Notes: generated by a model not told the origin, from the letters alone. 16,421 nt of DNA from an uncultured Streptococcus sp. (GCF_959025735.1 NZ_CAUFJQ010000035.1:1-16421), one strand, 5' to 3'; counted from the stretch's first letter, positions 7,402 to 13,936 are shown. Translations and numbers: made by a program.

Positions 7402-9246
7402 TTATTCAGACAAATGGTAAGAATAGCTTGCCACAACCACTTCTTCATGCCAACGAAGTGCGTACTTCAATTTCAAACTCATTTGGTTATGGAGAATATT
7501 TTGCCAATGTTTTTTAGGGATGAATTGAGGGACTAAGACTGTGACAGTATTGCCTTTTTCCTTAGCTTCCTCAGCTACTTTAGAGACAAATTCAACTGTT
7601 GGTTGAATAATATCCCGGTAGCTCGTCATGACATTTTCAAAGCGAATATGAGGGAAATAGTGCTTAAATTCTTCTGCCACCTCTGCATCTTTAACCTTGG
7701 TTTCTTCTGTTGAGACGTGCATGGCTATGACGTCATTTCCTAGGCTATTGGCATAACTCATCGCTCCCACACTTACCTGAGTGACATTTCCGACAAGTAC
7801 AATAACAGTATTGCCCGCATAACTTGTCTTTTCGATCTTACCTCCCAAGCGCAATTGAGCCGCAACTTTATCATAGTGATTGCGGATACTCAAGAACATC
7901 CAAAGCAAAAGACCAATAATAGGGAAGAAGGGCCAGATTTCACGCAGACGGAACAGCAAGAGGATCAAGACAATCCCATAACAGATAGCTGCCCCGAGGA
8001 TATTGGCAAGTGAATACTTGAGAAATCCTTTTTGATATTGGCGTTTCCAGTGGATCACCATCCCTGTTTGAGAAAGGGCAAAAGGAATGAAGACCCCAAT
8101 GGTATAAAGCGGAATCAAGCTTTCTGTTTGCCCATCAAAGATCAAGAGCAAGACGATGGCACCAACCGCCAAGGTCAAAATCCCATTGGAATAGCCCAGA
8201 CGATCCCCTTTTTCCATATACATGTGTGGCATGTATTTGTTTTTAGCCATGTTAAAGGCCAACATTGGAAAGGCTGAGAACCCAGTATTCGCCGCAACTG
8301 CCAGGATCAAGGCTGTTGATAATTGGAAAACGTAGAAGAAGGCTTGTCCGACCGGAGAATTTCCTAAGATCGCTTGGGCCATTTGAGCTAGAGTTGTTAC
8401 CCCTTTTGCTGGTACGACACCCACCCAGTAATTGAGGAAGGTAATCCCTGCAAACATGATCCCTAAAATCAAAGCCATGATGGTCAAGGTAGAGGCTGCA
8501 TTCTTTGCTTTTGGTTTCTTAAAGAAAGGAACCGAATTGGAGATGGCTTCAACCCCTGTTAGGGAAGCTGATCCACTCGTAAAGGCCCGCAACAAGAGAA
8601 TGACACTAACCCCTGAAATGGTTTGCCCCACATGAGCAGTCGCATTGTAAGCCAAATGCCCTGTCAAAATTTGGATCACACCATAGCCGATCAAGGCAAT
8701 CGTACTAACAATGAACAGGTAGACTGGAATCATCAAGGAAGTAGCTGATTCACGCAGCCCCCGTAAGTTCATCAGCATCAAGATCAAGACCAACAAAATG
8801 GAAATGTGAAGATTATAAGGATGAAGAGAGGGAATCGCTGACGTGATGGCATCTGCACCGGAAGAAACAGATACTGCTACTGTCAGCATGTAGTCGACCA
8901 AGAGACTGCCACCAGCGATCAACCCCGCTTTCGGAGACAAATTCTCCGTAGTCACCATGTAGGCCCCTCCCCCTTGAGGATAGGCATGAATGACCTGGCG
9001 ATAAGAAATCGTTAAACTGGCTAGGAGAACCAGGACCACAATCCCAATCGGAATAGACCACCAAATGGCTCCCGCTGAAACGGTCATCAAGACCAGGATA
9101 ACTTGCTCTGGACCGTAGGCGATAGAAGAAAGCGCGTCACTAGAGAGCATGGCCAAGGCCTGCATTTTCCCAAGCAACCCTCCTTCACCTTCTGCACCAG
9201 ATTTCAACGGACGGCCAATAAACCATTTTTTCAATGTTGAAAACAT
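7402..9246 (-). CDS. kimA: KimA-type potassium transporter (APC superfamily permease with C-terminal cytosolic domain)
   Basis: The 614-residue product closely resembles Bacillus subtilis KimA (formerly YdaO), a proton-coupled high-affinity K+ importer that c-di-AMP inhibits. About twelve hydrophobic segments span roughly residues 30-455. Residues 456-614 form a soluble domain, which in KimA is UspA-like and binds c-di-AMP. Landmarks are LAMLSSDALSSIAYGPEQ (31-48), YPQGGGAYMV (89-98), LLVDYMLTVAVSVSSG (115-130), SLTGVEAISN (228-237) and PQFIPKKHWQNILHNQ (573-588). By recall of the KimA structure, Asp118, Thr122, Ser126, Thr230 and Glu233 fall at the K+/H+ site positions. The start has AAGGAG 6 bases upstream. 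It is a single-gene unit with its own promoter and terminator. General databases may label it an amino acid permease. The K+ role is inferred from remembered similarity, and c-di-AMP control is inferred from the family. Confidence 0.85.
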   Translation of the reverse strand: MFSTLKKWFIGRPLKSGAEGEGGLLGKMQALAMLSSDALSSIAYGPEQVILVLMTVSAGAIWWSIPIGIVVLVLLASLTISYRQVIHAYPQGGGAYMVTTENLSPKAGLIAGGSLLVDYMLTVAVSVSSGADAITSAIPSLHPYNLHISILLVLILMLMNLRGLRESATSLMIPVYLFIVSTIALIGYGVIQILTGHLAYNATAHVGQTISGVSVILLLRAFTSGSASLTGVEAISNSVPFFKKPKAKNAASTLTIMALILGIMFAGITFLNYWVGVVPAKGVTTLAQMAQAILGNSPVGQAFFYVFQLSTALILAVAANTGFSAFPMLAFNMAKNKYMPHMYMEKGDRLGYSNGILTLAVGAIVLLLIFDGQTESLIPLYTIGVFIPFALSQTGMVIHWKRQYQKGFLKYSLANILGAAICYGIVLILLLFRLREIWPFFPIIGLLLWMFLSIRNHYDKVAAQLRLGGKIEKTSYAGNTVIVLVGNVTQVSVGAMSYANSLGNDVIAMHVSTEETKVKDAEVAEEFKHYFPHIRFENVMTSYRDIIQPTVEFVSKVAEEAKEKGNTVTVLVPQFIPKKHWQNILHNQMSLKLKYALRWHEEVVVASYSYHLSE

Positions 9247-9257
9247 AAAAAACTCCT

Positions 9258-9306
9258 TGAAAAAAGATCATGAGGCCGGGGATTCCCTGCCTCTTTTCAT
9301 AAAACA
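9258..9306 (-). promoter_or_regulatory. Structured 5' leader of the KimA-type gene
   Basis: Between the predicted transcription start (about 9306) and the ribosome site, the minus strand can fold a GAGGC/GCCTC hairpin (9289-9293 with 9272-9276) containing an inner GGG-AAT-CCC helix (9285-9287 with 9279-9281). A T6 run follows 6 bases later, just before the AAGGAG site. TGAAAAGA and TCTTTTTTCA, which flank the hairpin, could instead pair with each other and hold the ribosome site close to a helix. It could be an attenuator or simply a stable leader. At about 60 bases it is much too short for a ydaO-type c-di-AMP riboswitch. Confidence 0.35.
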
Positions 9307-9312
9307 GGGGTT

Positions 9313-9341
9313 ATTCTACTCTTTTTTTTCAAGACTGTCAA
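9313..9341 (-). promoter_or_regulatory. Promoter of the KimA-type gene
   Basis: On the minus strand there is a consensus -35 TTGACA (9336-9341), a 17-base spacer and a -10 TAGAAT (9313-9318). Predicted start is near 9306, leaving a leader of about 60 bases before the ATG at 9246. This is one of the strongest promoter matches in the window. The stretch from 9342 to 9439, between this promoter and the repeat, holds nothing I can recognise. Confidence 0.85.
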
Positions 9342-9430
9342 CCGAAATTGTAAAATTTTCATAAAGTTTTCATTGTGTTCATTTATCCAACCTCTCTTAG
9401 ATCGGTCCGCTTCTTTTCAAATTGATCCAA

Positions 9431-9465
9431 GAAAAAAACGAGGCTGGGACAAAAATCCTAGCCTC
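9431..9465 (-). terminator. Terminator for the MerR gene, formed by one end of the repeat
   Basis: Read on the minus strand, GAGGCTAGGA and TCCCAGCCTC (9456-9465 and 9440-9449) form a 10-bp stem with one wobble pair and a 6-base loop. It is followed at once by GTTTTTTTC. This is a textbook intrinsic terminator. It ends transcripts entering from the MerR gene about 155 bases upstream, before they reach the KimA-type promoter. Confidence 0.75.
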
Positions 9466-9614
9466 TCAATTATTTTTGGATTGTCGAGCAAGACACAGTG
9501 GTTGAGTGGGCTCTACTACGCTGATTTCATCAGCTTTTACAGCCCTACTCAACTGTGCGGAGGTGGGACGACGAAATCGAATTCTAACGAATGACCGATT
9601 TCTGTCCCACTCTC
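9440..9614. repeat. 175-bp multi-hairpin intergenic repeat with terminal inverted repeats
   Basis: The ends form an imperfect inverted repeat: GAGGCTGGGACA (9440-9451) and TGTCCCACTCTC (9603-9614), 10 of 12 matching. Inside are three hairpins. H1 (9440-9465) has a 10-bp stem with one wobble. H2 (9501-9553) pairs GTTGAGTGGGCT with AGCCCTACTCAAC, one base bulged, topped by GCTGAT-TTC-ATCAGC. H3 (9563-9610) pairs GTGGGAC/GTCCCAC, then GAAATCG/CGATTTC, then ATTC/GAAT. I recall near-identical intergenic units in other oral streptococci but cannot give a name. It has no coding capacity of note and no clear target duplication. It starts 6 bases after the MerR gene's stop codon and so forms that gene's 3' untranslated region. 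Confidence 0.75.
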
Positions 9615-9620
9615 ACTTTT

Positions 9621-10361
9621 TTATTTTGCTTGATTTTCGACATAAAAGGCAATGACATCCGAAGTGTACTGGGCTGTACCAGCCCCAAACTTGTCGATGT
9701 TTCCCTTGAATTCTGGATTATAGACATAGCCTTTGCCAATATGGCCAAAAACCTCTATAGAGCAGTCAAATCCATACGTTCGAATTGCGTCTAAAAGTCT
9801 GGCTGCTTGATTTTGGTTTTCATTTGCTGATACGGGTAGACCATCTTTGAGATTTTGCGCCAAAGTTTGAAAAACTTGGTTGAAGGCTTCCGTAGCCTCA
9901 TCTTCACGCCCCTTTTGGCGCTCGAGAGCCTGGTCCATGACTTCTTGACCATATTTCTCTACTGCTTCTTGGTGGTATTTTTGAGTATCTTGATAGCTAA
10001 ATCCTGTAAATTTTTCCTCAATGGTCATTTGTCTTTCTCCTTTTTGTTCTTGAATAGTTTTTTGCAAGGTAGAAATCAAGGTATCCAAACGTTTTCTTTC
10101 TTGAGTCAAATAATCTAACTGTTTGGTCAAATGGGGCAATAAGTTAGACTTTTCTTCGGCTAAGAGTTCTGCTATTTGGTCCAAGGAAAACCCTAGATAC
10201 TTGTAATAGAGAATTACCTGTAAGCGTTCTAAATCTTCTTGGCTGTAGGTCCGATAGCCATTTCCAGATTTCACAGGGACTAGAAGTCCTATCTTATCAT
10301 AGTGGTGCAAGGTCTTGATAGAGACACCTGACAGCTCTGCAGCTTCTTTGATATGGTACAT
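9621..10361 (-). CDS. MerR-family transcriptional activator with TipAS-like effector domain
   Basis: The 246-residue protein has a MerR winged-helix DNA-binding domain at 1-70 (MYHIKEAAELSGVSIKTLHHYDKIGLL, GNGYRTYSQEDLERL). A dimerisation coiled coil follows at about 75-110. The C-terminal region (about 113-246, including FSYQDTQKYH and FGHIGKGYVYNPEF) resembles the TipAS drug-recognition domain of Streptomyces TipAL and Bacillus Mta. Such proteins bind hydrophobic or thiopeptide-like compounds and activate promoters with 19-bp spacers. The ATG at 10359-10361 has AAGGAGG 5 bases upstream. Its own promoter shows the 19-bp MerR spacing, so autoregulation is likely. No transporter gene is fused or co-transcribed; whether it controls the neighbouring KimA-type gene cannot be read from the sequence, and that gene's promoter has an ordinary 17-bp spacer. 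The ligand is unknown. Confidence 0.88.
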   Translation of the reverse strand: MYHIKEAAELSGVSIKTLHHYDKIGLLVPVKSGNGYRTYSQEDLERLQVILYYKYLGFSLDQIAELLAEEKSNLLPHLTKQLDYLTQERKRLDTLISTLQKTIQEQKGERQMTIEEKFTGFSYQDTQKYHQEAVEKYGQEVMDQALERQKGREDEATEAFNQVFQTLAQNLKDGLPVSANENQNQAARLLDAIRTYGFDCSIEVFGHIGKGYVYNPEFKGNIDKFGAGTAQYTSDVIAFYVENQAK

Positions 10362-10381
10362 GATTTCCTCCTTACAAGGAT

Positions 10382-10412
10382 AGTATAACCCCTCCCCTTA
10401 GGTCAGAGTCAA
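10382..10412 (-). promoter_or_regulatory. MerR-type promoter and operator of the regulator gene
   Basis: On the minus strand the -35 TTGACT (10407-10412) and -10 TATACT (10382-10387) are 19 bases apart, longer than the usual 17. That is the hallmark of promoters that MerR-family activators twist into register. The spacer contains an imperfect dyad (AC.C...CC....GG...G.GT) much like the operators of BmrR and Mta. Predicted transcription begins near 10375, leaving about 14 bases that hold the AAGGAGG site. Confidence 0.8.
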
Positions 10413-10439
10413 GGCTTAACATAAAAAAAGTTTTCAGAT

Positions 10440-10479
10440 AAAAAAGGCTTGAGTTGTTTCACAACTTTTAACTCAAACC
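10440..10479 (-). terminator. Terminator after manA
   Basis: On the minus strand, GG-A-TTGAGTT style pairing is formed by TTGAGTT (10449-10455) with AACTCAA (10470-10476), extended past one mismatch by GG (10446-10447) with CC (10478-10479). It is followed by T6 (10445-10440). An alternative shorter helix AGTTG/CAACT is possible within the same stretch. It begins 9 bases after the manA stop codon. Confidence 0.8.
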
Positions 10480-10488
10480 CTTTCTTTT

Positions 10489-11433
10489 TTATGGATGACT
10501 CACGATCAATTCTAAACCTTGCCCTTCCAAAGTCCAAGATTCAACATCGCTCGGTAAGATAAAGTGACTTCCTTTTCGAATAGGATAATCCTTTCCATCT
10601 ACCGTCAATTTTCCTTCTCCAGTTAAGACGCTCAATAAGCTGTAATCGGCAGTCTTTTCAAAATTAGCTTTTCCAGTAAGTTCCCACTTATAAACCGTAA
10701 AGAAATCACTTGCAACCAAGGTCGTCATCCGAAGATCATCGATCACAACTGTATCTGGATGGCTATTGGCAGGCTCTCCAATGTTCAAGACATCAATCGA
10801 TTTTTCCAAGTGAAGTTCCCGCAAGTTTCCTTGAGCATCTTTGCGGTCAAAATCATAAACCCGGTAAGTGGTGTCACTCGACTGTTGAGTTTCAAGAATC
10901 AAAATTCCAGAACCAATGGCGTGCATGGTCCCGCTTGGCACATAGAAGAAATCTCCAGCCTTGACAGGAACCTTTGTCAGCAAGGCATCCCAGTTTTTAT
11001 CTTCGATTTGCTGGCGGAGTTCTTCTTTTGACTTGGCATTGTGTCCATAGATAATCTCAGATCCTTCATCAGCCGCAATCACATACCAACACTCAGTTTT
11101 TCCAAGTTCTCCTTCATGCTCCATTGCATAGGTATCATCTGGGTGCACCTGTACACTGAGCCAATCGTTGGCATCCAAAATCTTTGTTAATAAAGGAAAG
11201 ACAGGTTCTTTACGATTACCGAATAATTCCCGATGCTCTTGATAGAGCTGATCCAATCCCATTCCTTCGTATGGACCATTGGCTACTTTAGAAACTCCAT
11301 GTGGATGGGCTGAAATCGCCCAAAATTCACCGACATGGTCGCTCGGAATTTCGTAACCAAATTCTTCTTTCAGACGAGTTCCTCCCCAAATTTTTTCCTG
11401 CATGACTGAATGTAAAAATAATGGTTGTCCCAT
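10489..11433 (-). CDS. manA: Mannose-6-phosphate isomerase, class I
   Basis: ManA interconverts mannose 6-phosphate and fructose 6-phosphate, linking mannose taken up by the PTS to glycolysis and supplying mannose precursors. It is a zinc cupin enzyme; the 314-residue product matches the short Firmicute form. Expected zinc ligands are His97 in QVHPDD, Glu114 in KTECWYV and His171 in GTMHAIGSG. The catalytic arginine is Arg191 in TYRVYDFDR. I chose the ATG at 11431-11433 because AGGAGGA lies 6 bases upstream and the protein then opens MGQPLFLHSVMQEKIWGG, as relatives do. An in-frame ATG 12 codons earlier (11469) lies upstream of the predicted -10 box, so it would not be in the transcript. manA has its own terminator and is divergent from queG. 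Confidence 0.95.
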   Translation of the reverse strand: MGQPLFLHSVMQEKIWGGTRLKEEFGYEIPSDHVGEFWAISAHPHGVSKVANGPYEGMGLDQLYQEHRELFGNRKEPVFPLLTKILDANDWLSVQVHPDDTYAMEHEGELGKTECWYVIAADEGSEIIYGHNAKSKEELRQQIEDKNWDALLTKVPVKAGDFFYVPSGTMHAIGSGILILETQQSSDTTYRVYDFDRKDAQGNLRELHLEKSIDVLNIGEPANSHPDTVVIDDLRMTTLVASDFFTVYKWELTGKANFEKTADYSLLSVLTGEGKLTVDGKDYPIRKGSHFILPSDVESWTLEGQGLELIVSHP

Positions 11434-11460
11434 GATATCCTCCTCGCATTTCATGTTTCT

Positions 11461-11489
11461 ATTATACAAAAAAAAGAAAGTTTTTGAAA
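11461..11489 (-). promoter_or_regulatory. Likely promoter of manA
   Basis: A perfect -10 TATAAT lies on the minus strand at 11461-11466. The -35 position 17 bases upstream (11484-11489) reads TTTCAA, a weak match. Predicted start is near 11454, leaving about 20 bases before the ATG with a strong ribosome site. A 12-bp dyad, GAAAGCCCTTTC (11486-11497), overlaps the -35 region and could be a regulator site. Confidence 0.6.
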
Positions 11490-11512
11490 GCCCTTTCCAT
11501 CATTTTCCTCTC

Positions 11513-11541
11513 TCGCCAGAAACTTCATTTTTGTGTATAAT
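11513..11541 (+). promoter_or_regulatory. Likely promoter of queG, giving a leaderless or near-leaderless mRNA
   Basis: A perfect -10 TATAAT (11536-11541) is preceded by a 17-base spacer and TCGCCA (11513-11518), which matches the -35 consensus at 4 of 6 positions. The predicted transcription start falls at 11548-11549, on or one base before the queG ATG. No ribosome site can be present on such a transcript. Confidence 0.55.
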
Positions 11542-11548
11542 GAAAGGG

Positions 11549-12688
11549 ATGACACTAAAAGAAAACATTATCCAACTGGCGCATTCTATTGGGATTTCAA
11601 AAATTGGCTTTACAACCGCTGATGACTTCGCTTATTTGGAAAAATCGCTCCGCTTGGCCGTTGAGGAAGGACGGAATTCTGGATTCGAGCATAAGAATAT
11701 TGAAGAGCGCATCCACCCCAAATTAAGTCTCTCCTCCGCCAAGACCATCATCTCAATCGCTGTCGCCTACCCCCACAAACTCAAGCAACAACCTCAAAAA
11801 ACAGCCTATAAAAGAGGAAAATTTACCCCCAACAGCTGGGGATTAGACTACCATTATGTCCTTCAAGACAAGCTCAACCGCTTAGCTGCTGGGATTGAAG
11901 AAATGACGCAGGATTTTGAATATAAGGGTATGGTCGATACTGGAGCACTGGTAGATACAGCCGTCGCCCAACGAGCAGGGATTGGCTTTATCGGAAAAAA
12001 TGGCTTGGTCATTTCAAAAGAATACGGTTCTTACATGTTTTTAGGGGAATTGATTACCAACCTCGAAATCGAACCAGATCAACCAGTCGACTATGGTTGT
12101 GGAGACTGTCGGCGTTGTTTAGATGCTTGCCCAACCTCCTGTTTAATAGGGGATGGCTCTATGAATGCCAAACGCTGTTTGTCCTTCCAAACCCAAGACA
12201 AGGGCATGATGGACCTAGAATTTCGCAAGAAAATTAAAACGGTCATCTATGGATGTGATATTTGTCAGATTAGTTGCCCTTATAACAAAGGGCTAGATAA
12301 TCCCTTAGCAACGGAAATCGATCCTGATCTGGCTCATCCAGAGTTGATTCCCTTTATCGAGCTGTCCAACGGACAATTTAAGGAAAAATTCGGACATGTT
12401 GCTGGAAGTTGGCGAGGCAAGAACATCCTCCAGCGCAATGCCATCATTGCATTAGCCAATGCCAATGACCGCTCGGCCATCCCTAAGCTCCTGAACATCA
12501 TCGAAACTTCACAAAATCAGATCCATATTGCAACGGCTATCTGGTCCTTAGGGCAACTGCTCCGTGAAGTCACGCCGGACCTTGTTGAGCTCTTACGGAA
12601 TATCAAACATCCGACCGACGCTATCATAGAAGAACGAACTGCTTTCTATGAAAAATTCGGTATTCAAGCAGATTCACAGCTACAATAA
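11549..12688 (+). CDS. queG: Epoxyqueuosine reductase QueG
   Basis: QueG performs the last step of queuosine synthesis, reducing epoxyqueuosine to queuosine in the wobble position of tRNAs for Asp, Asn, His and Tyr. It uses cobalamin and two [4Fe-4S] clusters. The 379-residue product shows the conserved VDTGALVDTAVAQRAGIGFIGKNGL region (129-153). Cluster cysteines are in CGDCRRCLDACP (Cys184, 187, 190, 194), RCLSF (Cys210) and CDICQISCP (Cys236, 239, 243). The C-terminal 100 residues (WRGKNILQRNAIIALANA onward) are HEAT-like and bind tRNA in relatives. The frame stays open far upstream, but MTLKENI at 11549 fits the family. An in-frame ATG at 11540 overlaps the -10 box and is unlikely. It is the only plus-strand gene here. 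Confidence 0.93.
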   Translation: MTLKENIIQLAHSIGISKIGFTTADDFAYLEKSLRLAVEEGRNSGFEHKNIEERIHPKLSLSSAKTIISIAVAYPHKLKQQPQKTAYKRGKFTPNSWGLDYHYVLQDKLNRLAAGIEEMTQDFEYKGMVDTGALVDTAVAQRAGIGFIGKNGLVISKEYGSYMFLGELITNLEIEPDQPVDYGCGDCRRCLDACPTSCLIGDGSMNAKRCLSFQTQDKGMMDLEFRKKIKTVIYGCDICQISCPYNKGLDNPLATEIDPDLAHPELIPFIELSNGQFKEKFGHVAGSWRGKNILQRNAIIALANANDRSAIPKLLNIIETSQNQIHIATAIWSLGQLLREVTPDLVELLRNIKHPTDAIIEERTAFYEKFGIQADSQLQ

Positions 12689-12722
12689 AAAAAACACTAA
12701 GGTTGTAACCTTAGTATTTTTT
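12687..12722. terminator. Bidirectional terminator shared by queG and the acetyltransferase gene
   Basis: ACTAAGGTT (12696-12704) and AACCTTAGT (12707-12715) form a perfect stem with a tiny loop. It is followed by TTTTTT on the plus strand (12717-12722) and by a T8 run on the minus strand (12694-12687). It serves the two convergent genes, and the acetyltransferase stop codon (12711-12713) lies inside the stem. Confidence 0.88.
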
Positions 12723-13337
12723 CAGTTCCTTCAAGAAATACCAACTACCCATCTCTACTTGGTTAAAGCTAATCTCACTTGAATAGACTTCCTTGTAACC
12801 ATTTTTCGTGTAAAAATAGACATTTCCTTTGGTATTGGTATAAAAGGCTAGTTTTTTTCCTTGGATCTCTTCCAAGAAAGGCTCAATTCCTTCTGTCATA
12901 AAGCGACTGCCATAGCCCTGCCGTTGGTGTTTAGGGGCGACTGCGAGAAGCATCAAATACCAATCAAAGTCTACATTTTGCTCCAATTCCTTATCCGTGT
13001 CCTCCATAAATTTAAAGTAGGCCAACATATTTTTCAAGGAAATAAACTTGAGCAAACCGAATCCCCCATTTAAGAGATAGGCCCGAAAAGGAATCGGTCC
13101 CTTTTGCAACAAGGCAACTGCATAAATTTCATCATTTTTTTCTGCCACAAGGCAAATATGGTGCTTAAGAAAAACCTTTACCAGGATGCGCATCATTGCC
13201 TCAACAAAGGCTGGGTATTGCTTGGGATCCCGAACCAAATCCTTGATGACCTTTAAAAATAGATAGTCCTCAAAGGCTGTACTGGCTACTCGAACCACCT
13301 GATCCAGATCTGCTTTTTCTGCTTTTCTGTACTTCAT
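12711..13337 (-). CDS. GNAT-family N-acetyltransferase, substrate unknown
   Basis: The 208-residue protein has a GNAT fold: LMLLAVAPKHQRQGYGSRFM (128-147) is motif A, with the acetyl-CoA pyrophosphate-binding QRQGYG at 138-143. FYTNTKGNVYFYTKNGYKEV (165-184) is the motif B region. This enzyme class transfers an acetyl group from acetyl-CoA to an amine on a small molecule or protein. A long insert (about 75-120) before motif A is hydrophobic and basic. It may bind the acceptor or a membrane surface. The ATG at 13335-13337 has AGGAGAG about 5 bases upstream. It has its own promoter and shares a terminator with queG. I cannot name the substrate. Confidence 0.85.
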   Translation of the reverse strand: MKYRKAEKADLDQVVRVASTAFEDYLFLKVIKDLVRDPKQYPAFVEAMMRILVKVFLKHHICLVAEKNDEIYAVALLQKGPIPFRAYLLNGGFGLLKFISLKNMLAYFKFMEDTDKELEQNVDFDWYLMLLAVAPKHQRQGYGSRFMTEGIEPFLEEIQGKKLAFYTNTKGNVYFYTKNGYKEVYSSEISFNQVEMGSWYFLKELKKY

Positions 13338-13365
13338 CTTCTCTCCTATTCTAAGTCTACTTTCC

Positions 13366-13394
13366 AGTATACACTATCCCTCGCTCTTAGACAA
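13366..13394 (-). promoter_or_regulatory. Likely promoter of the GNAT acetyltransferase gene
   Basis: On the minus strand there is a -35 TTGTCT (13389-13394), a 17-base spacer and a -10 TATACT (13366-13371). Predicted start is near 13359, leaving a leader of about 22 bases with the AGGAGAG site. It lies between the phosphatase stop codon and this gene. I saw no terminator in the same gap, so read-through from the phosphatase gene is also possible. Confidence 0.6.
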
Positions 13395-13420
13395 AGGTCA
13401 ATTTTCAGCAATTTGTTCAT

Positions 13421-13936
13421 TCAAACCAGCAAAAAGAGTCCTCCCCAAACGAGTCCCAGCCCCCAAGCGACGAGAACATCCTTGGGATAATGAACCCCTC
13501 CAATAACTCGGACAAGGGCTAATAGAAGAGATAGGAGCATGGAGCACATTCCTAGCGGAAGAGACAACTGACAGACACACATCGAGATAATGGTCGCCGA
13601 AAAAACATGTCGGCTAGGAAAGGAATGACCGGATGATTTTTTTTCTAATAAGGGTTGAATCTCCCATTTTTCATAAGGTCTTGGAACATTGACCCAATGA
13701 CGAAAGAGGCTAAACAAGACAAAACCCGAAGCAGGGATCCAGATAAAAGGCCAGATTCCTCCCATTGAAGTTTTCTTAAAAAACAGCCAACAAAAGACCA
13801 GGCCGTAGATGCCTGGCATGGCGAACGTCAAGATTCGATTCGTCCTTTGAAGGACCCGCACACGATGTGGTTTTCTCGCAAAAGGCAGGGTTAGCCAACG
13901 ATAAAATTTCGGATAATCTTGAAGATTGGGCTTCAT
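13421..13936 (-). CDS. PAP2-family membrane phosphatase
   Basis: PAP2 (type 2 phosphatidic acid phosphatase) enzymes remove phosphate from lipid phosphates such as phosphatidate or undecaprenyl pyrophosphate. The 171-residue protein has about five hydrophobic segments. The three active-site motifs are present: RHWVNVPRP (79-87; the first conserved basic residue is Arg rather than Lys), SFPSRH (105-110; His110 would protect the leaving group) and RVIGGVHYPKD (143-153; nucleophile His149, partner Asp153). The start at 13934-13936 has AGGAG with 7-base spacing. The ATG at 13957, 7 codons upstream, has no ribosome site and only about 10 bases of leader. Several roles are possible, including undecaprenyl pyrophosphate recycling, and the sequence does not decide between them. 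Confidence 0.85.
   Translation of the reverse strand: MKPNLQDYPKFYRWLTLPFARKPHRVRVLQRTNRILTFAMPGIYGLVFCWLFFKKTSMGGIWPFIWIPASGFVLFSLFRHWVNVPRPYEKWEIQPLLEKKSSGHSFPSRHVFSATIISMCVCQLSLPLGMCSMLLSLLLALVRVIGGVHYPKDVLVAWGLGLVWGGLFLLV

Noticed and set aside
9247..9341. c-di-AMP (ydaO-type) riboswitch before the KimA-type gene
   Set aside because: The promoter leaves a leader of only about 60 bases, too short for that riboswitch, and none of its long-range helices are visible.
9373..9594. Plus-strand open frame of 73 codons across the intergenic repeat
   Set aside because: It is made almost wholly of the hairpin repeat, has no ribosome site and no recognisable domain. Similar small frames would appear in any copy of this repeat.
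11434..11469. Longer manA start, 12 codons upstream
   Set aside because: The predicted TATAAT box lies inside this extension, the ATG has no ribosome site, and the shorter start has AGGAGGA at ideal spacing.
11540..11548. queG start three codons earlier (MKGMTLKE)
   Set aside because: That ATG is part of the TATAAT promoter box and would lie upstream of the predicted transcription start.
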